This document shows, piece by piece, positions 26,040 through 37,104 of a stretch of 64,000 nucleotides of DNA (position 1 is its first letter; each line of letters begins with the position of its first letter). The DNA comes from Carya illinoinensis (lineage: Eukaryota; Streptophyta; Magnoliopsida; Fagales; Juglandaceae). Under the pieces are notes generated by a model. It was not told the DNA's origin and made no database searches. It saw nothing but the letters and a program-made list of their open reading frames with translations. Location: the NCBI RefSeq assembly GCF_018687715.1, contig NC_056765.1, positions 25,038,394 to 25,102,393 on the forward strand. The letters are read 5' to 3'. The translations under genes were made by a program, and so were the position numbers.

Positions 26040-27580
26040 ATGGCCCTTAGTAGTAGGTTAATTTCTTGTTGAGAAGAAGGATGAATCGTAATAGTAGGGT
26101 CATCTAAAACTTGGTGAATATCACTTGGTAAAGTTCTTACTCAAAATAATTGCAATGATTTTTTAGACATGTCTTTATGAGTGGAGAAAGGAAATGTAGT
26201 TTCATAAAAAAGAACATGTGTAGAAATTTAGATATGTCCTAAGTGGAGGTTCATGCAATGATACCCCTTGTGTTGTTGGGAGTATCCCAGAAAAACACAT
26301 CAAGTGGATTTAAAATCAAGTTTAGAATGACAAAAAGGGGTGAGATACGGATAGCATGCATAACCAAATACATGTAAATCAGTATAAGAAGGTGAAGACT
26401 TGAAGACAACTTCATATGGAGACTTTCCATGAATAATTGGAATGGGTTACCTATTTATAAGAAAAACTGAGGTACCTATTCAACTAAGCCTTTAAATATC
26501 ACTCGATTCTTCTCTAGGCCCTTGATAAAAAAAAAATCCCTATCGATAGAACACAAAATAACAATTATTGTCAGTTGCAAATTGAGAAACAGAGAGCAGA
26601 TTTTTTTTTTTTTTTAAATGCTAGGGACAATAAGAGAGTTTTTTATTGCAAGAGAAGTATATGAAACTTAAAAATTGCCAAGGGTGGATATGGGAATGCC
26701 AGAACCATTACCAACCATTACTGTGTCGATTCCAGTGTAAGGTAAAGTACCATGAGCCTTAGTAGTTTTCAAAGCCATATGCTATTTGGCTCATGTGTTC
26801 GTGTACCATGCTTCATCCATAGTATCTCTGGCTTGAAAAGAGAGGAAAGCTTGGAATTTTTTTGCCTCCTCATCAGTGGCGCAACAGCTGTCGGCCTTAG
26901 GGTTTGGACCACCACAATGAAATCATGTAATTCAACCACCACAAGCAAAGGTGTGACCACCACCTTGAGATAAATTGTGCTGTGTTAGTCCAGAATTTGG
27001 ATGAGAGCTATCAATCCCACTGTTACCTTGGGTTTTTATTGATTTGCTTGTGAACGTCCAAGACTAGATATGTTTCCCCCAACACGTTGTGTTGAAGGAG
27101 TAGAACAAATGGTATATAAGGCAATAGTAGAGTTGAGCTCACAACTAGAGGAGATGCGGATCTCAAAATCCCGCAACTTGTTGATTACTCCCTCAAGGGA
27201 AGGAAAGCTATCTCATGCATTGATAGTGCCAAAAATAGGACTAAACTTAGAGCCTAAGCCTCTAAGTAAACAAATGAAGAAATTGTCATCATCCATGGGT
27301 TTTCTAGCACTATGAAGAGTAAGAGCCAGAGATTTGGCCTTGTGAAGGTATTCTTCCATTGAAGCGGAACCTTTTGTGAGAGACTACATTGCATCTGTTG
27401 AACATGGTCATGAGTGTGTCGACCATACAACGACTCAAGAACTTCCCAAGCTTCATGGGAAGTCTCACTATTGATCACTTGAGAAAGAGGAGCATCCAAT
27501 AGTGAGCTGTTGATCCAACCACTCGGCAGCAACAGAAAATCATCCCCACTCTCATTAGCTTTTCTTCCTCTTTTCACAAT
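26040..27580 (-). pseudogene. Copia polyprotein remnant
   Basis: On the minus strand a UBN2-type gag piece (27577-27254) includes 'SWINSSL'-like sequence, 'SQVINSETSHEAWEVLE' and 'LYGRHT'. A pre-integrase/protease-like part with 'YTGIDTVMVGNGSGIPIS' follows near 26720. An integrase C-terminal part with 'WDTPNNTRG' lies near 26270. Stops and frameshifts are frequent. The remnant abuts the gypsy RT at about 26035 on the same strand. Confidence 0.7.
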
Positions 27581-28139
27581 TCGAACTCATCTCAATGGTC
27601 ATTCACTCAACCACCAAGTCTGCCTCATCATCTATAGCCCACACCACTTCAATTTACTCCCTCACTTGTGCAAATTTTCCTCTCATTTTCAAGAGCAACC
27701 AAAGAGAGAGTTAGAGAAAATTTTTGGGCAGTGTTTGCTTACCTGGTTCTAGCCCCTTGTGAGTATGTAATTTTATTCTAATCTCTTCCATTTTATCTAG
27801 CATTGAGTCTAGTTTACTTGGGTGTGTGTTGGTAACTGTTTCTTGGAGTTTTGATGGATGAAAATTAGTATTGATCGTGGAAGGTTTCAGTGCTGATGAT
27901 TCTTGATGTTTATGCTGAACTTGGGAAGTTTTGCAAATTTTTAATGAAATGTTGGGTAGATATTGATTTGATGAATTCTTAACATGATTATATGAAATGA
28001 TTTAATTCAAAGCATGTTAGTATTTATAAAAAATGGATTTGCATCTGTTTTGAAGTGGTAGAAATCAAATGGTTCAAAATGAGCTTTTGTTTGGTTTAGG
28101 TTGTGATTTTAGCTTTAGGATCCTGTTTAAATGGATTTG
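27581..28139. other. Intergenic, no gene seen
   Basis: T-rich sequence on the plus strand without recognised domains. It may contain the unaligned left part of the LTR-like repeat that is clearly recognisable from about 28140. Confidence 0.4.
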
Positions 28140-30290
28140 CGTTTTGTAAATTTTGTTTTTAAACATAGATCTATGGGTTACGAATGAGTTTTTGAACATT
28201 TATGATTTAGATCTTTGTATAAATGATGATGAACATGTAAGAGTTTGATTACATGCATATTATGAAGGCTCTTGGGTTTGATGAGTGTTTTTTATGAAAT
28301 TGTTGGTATGACATGTTAGTTTTGATGTTAAAACTTGAATGTGAGGTATATGTTGTGTTACGTCAAGATTTATTGCTTGAAAATCAAGGATCTAGTCAAT
28401 TTATTTTAAGTCCAAAAGCATGCATGCTCCGTTTCTAAGTTTTCATGCAAACCAAGTGTTCTATGTTGTGTTTTGTGATTTTTGGTTGATTATTCAAGCG
28501 TAATATCACTTAGGTTTGAACTATTAACATGTTAGGAGAGTTATTTATGTACTCTTGGAGTCCTTGAAGTTGATATGAAAGTCTTAGACCAACAACATCA
28601 AGAGTTGGTTTTTATTTGACCTAATGTTGATGTTTTAGCATTTTCTTTGATTTAGTGAGTTCAAGGTTTTGTTAAATGTATGGTTTAGTGTCTTATAATT
28701 ATTTTAGAAATAAGAATGTTATTTCTAAGAGTTCTTATTTTCGGTTTAAGCACATTAGAATATCAAATGACCAAGTAGCAACAAAAGCATGAATTTTAAC
28801 CTATACATGGATCGACCAAGAGGAGTTTCACATAGTTGGGTTTTGTTTCCAGAAATACCGAGTTCGTATTTGGATTTAGGATGAAATTTACATGAGGAAT
28901 GTAAACTTGGTCAATTTCGGAGTCCATTTGCAAATTCCATATTTTAGGGGCAAATTCTTAATTTCCCATAAGTTAAGGGAAAACTCTTCAAATTTGGTCT
29001 AAGTTAATAAGTTTTGTTATTAGAAGGATTAAATGAGATATTATAACCCTAGAATACATCTCATTTCAACTTACGTACTTTTTATGCTATGCTACGTTTT
29101 ACACGACATTTCTATAAGTTAGCTTCTACCTTTCTCTTGGTATTTTTATGTATGTACGGTAGTAAAATTGCACTATTCATATTTATTTTGATTTATACTT
29201 ATTATAATCATAAATAAGATGCTATGCCATGTCAGCCATTACTGTTATATATTATTCTGTTACATACCACGAATGTCACGTCATCATATCCGTTATATGA
29301 TTTTTTGTTATATGCCATGAATGTCATGTCATAAGCATTGAGTATGTTATGAAATATTTCTAAGTCAGGCATGAGTCTTTTATTTTATCATGACCCCAAG
29401 TGTTAGGATGGAAAGTTATCCTAATGGAACTCCTCTATCCACTTTGGAGTGTCTAAATTGGATGTGGAATCACCTGGGTTGATGAAGTATAGTCAACATG
29501 CTTCAACTGTAATCTAAGTAACTAATTTTCAAAGTTAAGTCAGGCACCCAATGTCGATAGTACCAAACTACACGTTTACAAGTACAAGTTATAATGAAGT
29601 ACTCACAGCTGATGCAGTAGCTTGTAATGTGATGCAGTATCCGATAGGAGCACACGATCCTTAGGGGTCGTGGAACATCCATTTTCAAGTAAACAAACAT
29701 TTATAAGTAACAAGGTCTCATGTTCATGCAAACATGTTATGTTCAAGTCATGTCATGTCACACATGTGCAAGCCATGTCACGAAGCATACATGTCATATT
29801 ATTGCCATACGTACCTATTCATACTGTTGGTAGTTTTGGAGCTATACTTGTTGATATTTTGTAAATGTCACATATATGAGAGTCTCAACTACCATTCCCC
29901 TCGAAATGATAAAAAATGTATCAAGGGACTAGGTATCATAATACAATCAGTTGGATGAGGTTGACTAGACAACAGAGGATACTCAAAAAGCTCATGGAGT
30001 TGCTTCTCCAGCTTTTGGATTTTATTTTGGTGCTTATAGCTGGGCTGCGTGAACAACTTGGTGTTTAGCTTAGTTTTGCTTTATGTTTGTACTTATGGTT
30101 TCTATCTCTAGTATTTATTGTGTGTTTTGATTATATACTTGTTGGACAACTTTTGAACATGTGAATGTTTATGGTAATATGTTATGGTTTGAGATTTAGC
30201 ATTCCAGTACATTAAGTGTTACTAAAAGGAAGTATCCATTGTGAATATTGCATATTGTTAGATGTACACTAGGTACCTTTCTTGGTGTAC
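28140..30290 (+). repeat. LTR-like long direct repeat, copy 1 (uninterrupted)
   Basis: This ~2.15-kb stretch is a diverged but collinear copy of the sequence spread over 33040-45860. Shared landmarks include 'gatgatgaacatg(t/c)aagagtttg' (28227/33117), 'gcatgcatgctc(c/g)gtttctaag' (28418/35788), 'aacatcaagagttggttttt' (28586/35967) and 'gcattccagtacattaagtg' (30199/45796). It lies upstream of a plus-strand gypsy gag, so it is best read as a 5' LTR or LTR-derived sequence. Confidence 0.65.
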
Positions 30291-30364
30291 CGTTACCTTG
30301 GTGTACCTTTACCTAAACGTTTTGGGCAACAAAGGGCCCACAAGGGCAATAAGTGGATGATCAA

Positions 30365-31640
30365 CCTAGATTGAACATTTGAGATCTGGAGGTGCATTGA
30401 AGATTAGAAAGTATTGTATGCCAAATATTTGCTGCAAGGAGAAGCTGGTATAAAGTGAGATACCTGACTGCAAGGGATTTGGGAACCCTAACTGCCTTAA
30501 CCTGGGGAAGTTTCTTGGAAGAGTTCAATAATAGATTCTTTCCAGAATCAGTGAAATAGTTAAAGGAGTAATAGTTGGTGTCTTTGGTACAAGATAGCAT
30601 GTTTATAGAGTAGTATGTTGCCAAATTTTTGAAATTGGAGAGGTTCGCACCTCATATGATTTCAACTAAGATGATGCAAGCTCAGAAGTTTCAATAAGGG
30701 TTGCAACCGAGGATCCACAGTCAAGTGACTTGCTTTAGGATCAAGAATTACTAGGAATTGGTAAATGTAGATGCTATTCGTGAAGCAAAACAAAAGGGTC
30801 TAGCCGCTCAGATTAATGCAAAGTGGAAGAGAGCTTTCCTATACACAAAAGAAGAGGTTGTTTGCTGGGCTAGTCAAGGGCAAGGGCATTGTTATCGGAA
30901 GACAAATGCTACCCTCAAACCCACAGTATGTGAATTGTGGCAAGTTTCATATTGGAGGATGTTGTTTTAGATTTGGGGTCTATTTCAAGTGCGGACAACC
31001 CAATTATATGATTATAAAGTGTCCCAGAGCAGCTTAAAATAGTGGAGCTGCTTCCAATGCTAATAACAAACTGAAGCCGAGGCCCTACGTTCCAACTCAA
31101 GTGTATGTTGTCACTCTGAGAGATGTTAATGCTGACTCCCAAGAAATAGAAGAAGCTAGCATCATTACTAGTATTCCTCTTTGTCATTAAGCTAGATAGC
31201 ATTAGTAAAATTTCTTTTAATAGTAGAATTACTTTTGTCCATGTTAGGAAATGTCAATATGTTAAGATTTATGCCTTGTGCACTATTTGATTAGGGAGCA
31301 TCTTAGTCATTTGTGTCTCTATCATTTGCACAGGTCTATAGCTTTAAAATTAAGCTGTTACCTCGTAAAGTAGTAGTGATGATTCCAAACTAGAATATTG
31401 TAGCTTGTACGCAAGAAGTTAAAGTATGTCCTATAGAAATAGAAGGTAGAACGGAAGGCCAATTTGATGGTGTTTGGTCTGATGGGGTTCTATATCTTTT
31501 TGGGGATGGATTGGTTGTTCAAGCACTATGCTAAGATAGATCATCAAAAGAGGGAATTTGTGTTGGAACCCCCAAATGAAATAGGGTTAGGTATGCATGA
31601 ACGTCAATTAAAGCCACCCCTCCAGTGATTTCAGCTTTAC
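30365..31640 (+). pseudogene. Ty3/gypsy gag and protease remnant
   Basis: Broken plus-strand frames encode a Retrotrans_gag-type region (30430-30770; 'SFLEEFNNRFFPESVK' and 'KLERFAPHMI'). A zinc knuckle with 'CGQPNYMIIKCP' follows (about 30915-31030). A retropepsin-like end is at about 31480-31570, where 'MDWLFKHYAKID' resembles the gypsy GMDWL motif. Stops split all parts. RT, RNase H and integrase are missing. It sits between the two LTR-like repeats in the same orientation. Confidence 0.75.
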
Positions 31641-33039
31641 AAGCTAGGAGGTGTAATGAGGATGGTGTATTGGAACCTCAGATTTGTTATGACCCCATGT
31701 ATGGATTAAGTTTTGCAATTTTTTTTTTCATCATTGATTTTACCTTTTGCAACTTTCATGGAACGTGAGGAAGCCTGCAAGGAAGTCAACCCTTTATGCT
31801 AAGCAAGTAAAAGAGATTAGAGAGAAGCGTCGTAGGAGGTGACTTGTCAAGTTAGATAGGTAGACTGCTGCCTATCAGCAAGCGATGGAGAAGTGGGAGC
31901 ACCACTGCACCCACATGATGGACATAGATAGCCATAGGAAATAGTATGAGAGAAGGACCCTCCCCCATGACGAGCGATTTCCACCTCGCCACCTATCTAC
32001 GTGGATTGCGAAGAACAATTTCTGTGCTAGGAAGCCACTCGACGAGGCAAAGTCGAGCCATGCTACTGAGGAGTGCGCTACCATTCTTGAGGTTGAGACA
32101 TCTGGATCATCGATGTCATCAACACATGGAGGATGTCTACTCATGCAGTCTCATATATCCTACAAGGACAATGAAGAGAAGGTTGTATAGCAGGTTGACC
32201 CAGCGTATTTTACCAACATGATTTATGACTCCGATGATGACACATTATAATATCTACCTCAAGGTTCCACTACAATGGATTCCGACTCACCTCCACACTC
32301 ATCGCCTAGGGATCCTACGACCAACAACAGGCAGTAGCTTTGTGAGTATTATTCCTTCTTTTGGTATGGTATTTAGTTATATTTTTGTATGCACACTCAA
32401 ATTTCGTTTTAGCAGGGGAAGATGTAACAATCTGAAAAAAAACTCAATAGAAGAATTTCTTTTACCTTATAAAGGACATGAAATCTCGAAAGAAAAAATT
32501 TACTCATCATCCTAATTTTCATCATCTTCGTATTATCCCATGATGTGGCATTAGATGATAGGTTCACAAGTGAAATATAATAAATAGTCTTCAATCATCT
32601 AATGCCACATCATGGGATAATGAGATGATGCATTACTCAGATTTCACGATCAAAAGATTTTTTGTTTTAGTTTGTTAGCGTAGTCAGATCTCGATTCACT
32701 ATGGTGATGGAATTGCCTTTCTATGTAATTAAAACACTTAGGAGTATAATTTTGATAAACAATTTGTATTATTAGACCTTTATGAATATTAAGATTTTAT
32801 GTTGCAATAAAAGTTTCGAGTTTTTTGAGTGAATAGTATTCCTTAGGAAAGCGCCGCGTGGCATTGCTATCAAATCACGATTTAGGACATTCAAATACAC
32901 TTAGGATCAATGAAAAAATTTTTAGTTGGACATATGACATAATCCTAGCCATCCACTTGGAAACCCTAGGACACATGTCAATAGGAGAATAAATGTGTAG
33001 TTGATGGAGTGTGATACAAGCTTGTCATCATGATTTTTT
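31641..33039. other. Unassigned segment with broken frames and a hairpin
   Basis: Sequence 31790-32340 can be read on the plus strand as a hydrophilic, interrupted frame with no recognised domain. A perfect inverted repeat lies at 32532-32621. Nothing else is supported. Confidence 0.4.
32532..32621. repeat. Perfect 28-bp inverted repeat (hairpin)
   Basis: Bases 32532-32559 are exactly complementary to 32594-32621, with a 34-base loop. The arms contain 'cccatgatgtggcatta'. It could be a tiny foldback element. Confidence 0.85.
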
Positions 33040-33299
33040 TAAATATATTTTTAAAACTTCAATATCTGGATTAAGAATGAGTTTTTGAAGATTTATGATT
33101 TAGATCTATGTTAAAATGATGATGAACATGCAAGAGTTTGATTTTATGCATATTATGGAGGCTCTCGGATTTGATGAGTATTTTGATGAAAGTTTTGGCA
33201 TGACATGCTAGTTTTGATGCTAAGATTAAGTTAGAACTCGAATGTGTAGTATATGGTTTTGTTACTTCAATGTTTATTGCATGAAAATCAAGGATTTAG

Positions 33300-35760
33300 A
33301 GTACTGGCATTGGATTAGCCAAATACCAGTGCCCTTCAAATTTTAGAGAATATCCATTAAATTGAGCTTACATTGGATTAGCTAAACACTTTTCATTTGA
33401 AATATTAGCTATAGTAAATTTATCCTACATTCTATATACGAAATGTACTATAGCACCTTTTCCTTTTATTATTTCCTGTCATACTAATACAGTGATTCCC
33501 TTTTCCTTCCTGCTAGTCTATCTCACACCTCTTTCTTTTCCTTCCAGCAACCATCTACTTCTTCGCATGACTCTTCTCCTCCTCTCCTGCACATCTTCTT
33601 CTTCGCACGACCATCTCCTTTTCTTCTTCCTTTTCATTTCCTTTTCCTAGACATCTCCGTCTCCCTATCTCCCGCACAGCTTTTTCCTTTTCTTTCCCAT
33701 AAAATCTCATTTCCAGCAATTGCTCAAAGCTATTCTCCAAATCATATACTAGCGACATGGTAAGATTTGAAACCCTAGCCTTGAGTTTTCTCATTTATTT
33801 TGCTAGGTTTATGTGGGTGCCAATGTTTGGGTTCATTGTTCTTTTCGTTTTGTTGATTGGATGCCCTTCTCTAATCTGTGGGTACCATTCTAATTTGGGA
33901 GTTTGTGGGTCATCTTTTACTCTGTTGCTAGATAACTAGTGTTCTGTTGATTGGATTTTTCTGTCAAGTTAGTTTGACTTGGGTTATATGTTAGCCAAAT
34001 AGAGGATCTTTTTTCACACTTGGAGAGTGTAGGTGGAGCTCACAAATTGCTGCAGTGTGGAAAATAGTTCATACTTGCTATGGTGTACTTGGAGGGAAAA
34101 AATGCTTGAATTTCTAGGGACCCAGAACTAATTATGAAAGAACTCAAGATTTTCTTTTTCATGACAGAATTTTTTGACTACTTTTGTAGACTTTAATGGG
34201 CTAAACGTTACATCATTTTCCATTATCTTTTCCTTTCTAATAGGTATTTTTCTTGTATAAAACCTATGAACTTGGAGTACACATTTTAAGCTTCTTAGTG
34301 AAACTTTTGTTACTTATGGAAGCAATGAATAGAGAATTGTTAATGGGATTCAAAATGACTCCAAAGGGTTAGTGGCAATTTTTGTTTTAAAAATGTTATG
34401 GCGATTTTTGCTTATGGCGATTTCTGCAAAATGTTATCACATTTTTAGAAACTTTCATTTAACATTTAAAATCTCAGGGGCCTAGAGATGAGCATGCAGA
34501 TCTAACATAGTCCTCTTTTAATGGGGTCTGATGTTTGCCGAGGTGGTAGAAAATCGGTCCTTTCCATGCTCCTTCAAGGTACTGTTGGCATGGTTTTTTG
34601 CTTTGGAATGTGTTGTTTTGAATGTGGAGTCCTATTGTATTTGCTTCATAAATGCATTTTAATGGTGGCAACTATGCATACAGAACATTTAAATTTGTTA
34701 TCATCAATAATAGGGTTAATCACTTTTTTTCATCTTTTAATATATGTTTTGGTTTGTTTATTGGTAGAACTTCATACATTTATCACATGGATAAGATTGT
34801 ATGGACAAGGCACTCATAGTCTTTATTTTCTTTGAAAGAAGTATATTTTGTTTCCTTTATGGTGTCGTGGAGATCCCAGTTGCTGAAGTGAAACAGAGAA
34901 CTGAAAATATGTTTTTACTTTAAAGATAGTAACCTCAGAATATGTTGTTCATCTTGAGGCTGAGGTTTGCTTATACTGAGAATGAAAATTCTTTCCCTGA
35001 TGGAGAGGGTTTAATATATCAAGAATAACAAGCATTTTAGTTTCTATGTGAATCTTATTGAATGAAGTTTAAATCATAGCTCTTTTATGTCCTTGAATAA
35101 TTTTCTACTTTTACTCAAGTGATCTCATTCTGTGTATTTATTCATGATTGCAGGTGCATTGTTTAATGTGCACTGAACTACTAAATTTGGTTGATAGAAT
35201 ATCAAGAATATTTCCAACTATAGAGTTGGCTTGCCCTCGATGTTCATTAGGAATATAGAAACTAAGCTTATTAAACCGTGCAATTGAGAGAGCCAATCTG
35301 TAAAACATTTTGGAGTCTGTAAAACGTTTTGGGCTATTATAGGTTGGTGAAATTCCTATTTGCTTTTTTTTTTTTTAACCTTGTTCATCTATATAATTTA
35401 GCGCTTGTGATCATTTGATTTTCTCATATGGGATATAGGAGGCAATGTTGGCAGTGTTGGATTGTACATACGAGATTTTTATTTACATATGAGATTTTTC
35501 CATCTATGTCCATATGAGGTTTTTATTTTATAGATTGTTGGGTTATGAAAATGAAAACAAATATGATTGTTAGAGATTATTGGATATTATGATAATTAAA
35601 AAATATAAATAACAAAAAAATAATAATATTTTATTATTATAGAGAATGTGATGGCTAATTCAATGTAGATTTCAAGTTTTGAGTGAATAGCTAAACGTAA
35701 AAAAGTTACATATTCTTCAAATTTTGAATATTGGGATGGTCAATCCAATGCCAATGCTCT
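33300..35760. mobile_element. TIR element carrying a host-gene fragment, TSD TAG
   Basis: A 2461-bp insertion interrupts repeat copy 2. The left end has 'GGCATTGGATTAGCC'. The right end, reverse-complemented, reads 'GGCATTGGATTGACC'. TAG flanks both sides (33297-33299 and 35761-35763). The empty site in copy 1 (about 28390) has a single TAG. The interior has a CT-rich leader-like stretch, splice-like sites and a U-box-protein-like exon (35154-35303). There is no transposase. The superfamily is uncertain: a 3-bp duplication suggests PIF/Harbinger or CACTA-like, but TAG and these tips are not typical of either. Confidence 0.7.
35154..35303 (+). pseudogene. Captured exon fragment resembling N-terminal domain of plant U-box (PUB5-type) E3 ligases
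   Basis: After an AG acceptor-like site (ttgcag), the frame contains 'CTELLNLVDRISRIFPTIE' followed by 'CPRCSLGI', then a TAG stop at 35256, then 'LSLLNRAIERANL' and a TAA stop. This matches, from memory, the conserved start of U-box/ARM proteins of the PUB5/PUB45 kind (CxELxxLVDRISRIFPxIExARPRCSxGI). It is a broken fragment inside a transposable element, not a gene. The match needs a database search. Confidence 0.5.
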
Positions 35761-37104
35761 TAGTCATTTTGTTTCAAGTCCAAAAGTATGCATGCTCGGT
35801 TTCTAAGTTTTCATGCAAACCAAGGGGTTAATGTTGTGCTTTGTGATTTTTGGTTAATTACTTAAGCATGCTATCACTTAGGTTTGAATCATGAACATGT
35901 TAGGAGAGTTATTTATAAAATTTTGGAGTCCTTGAAGTTGATATGAAAGTATTAGACCAAGAACATCAAGAGTTGGTTTTTATTTGACCTAATCTTGATG
36001 TTTTGACCGTTTCTGTGATGTAATGAGTTCAAGGTTTTGTTAAATTCATGGTTTAGTGTCTTAATATGATTTTAGAACTAATGATGTGATTTTTGAAAGT
36101 TTTTATTTTCGGTTTAAGCATGTTAGAGTGTCAAATGGTCAAGTAGCAACAAAAGCATGAATTTTAACCTATACATGAATCGGCCAAGAAGAGTTTCACA
36201 CATTTTGGGTTTTGTTTTTAACCTTTTTAGAAATACTAAGTTCATATTTGGGTTTAGGATGAAATTTACATGCAGAATGTAAATCTTGGTAAATTTTGGA
36301 GTTCGTTTGCAAATCCCTTATTTTTAGAGGAAAATTTATAATTTCACATAAGTTGAGGGACAACTTTGCAAATTTGGTCCTAGGTTAATAAATTTTATTA
36401 TTAGAAGGATTTAAGTGAGATATTCTAACTCTAGAATATATCTCATTTCATCTTATGTACTTTTTACATTACGTTGCACTACATTTTACACAACATTTCT
36501 GTAAGTTAGCTTTTAACTTATTCTTAGTATTTTTACATAGGTACGGTGGTAAGATTGCATTGTTTATATTCATGTTTATTTATGGTTATTATAATTGTAA
36601 ATAATGTGATATGCCATGTCATCCATTACTGTTACATATCACGAATGCCATGTCGTCATATTTGTTATATGATTTTCTGCTCAGGTCAAGTCATGTCACG
36701 CATGTGCAAGCCATGTTATGAAGCATGCATGTCATATTAATGTCATGCATGCCTATCCATACCATTGATAGTTTAGGAGATGTATTTGCTAATATTTTAT
36801 AAATCTCACTTAGGGGTGTAACCGGTTCGGTCCGGTCAGGTTTTGGATAACATTTAGGACCTAACCAGTATGTACCGGTTTTGCATTTTCCAAAACTGAT
36901 TATGCATGGTTACCCTCTTAAACTGGTACTCCTGTTTTACCAATTTACAGTCCGGTTCCGTCTAATTTTTTGGTTTTAATGTATTATATTATATATTATA
37001 TAATATAGTATATTATAATATATAATACTATAGTGATATATTATAGTATATTATAATATATAATAATACAGTATTAGTATAACTATTAACATGTACTATA
37101 TAAG

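Noticed and set aside
31790..32340. Possible gene with acidic and Ser-rich frame
   Set aside because: Several stops interrupt it, no domain is recognised, and it lies between gypsy remnants.
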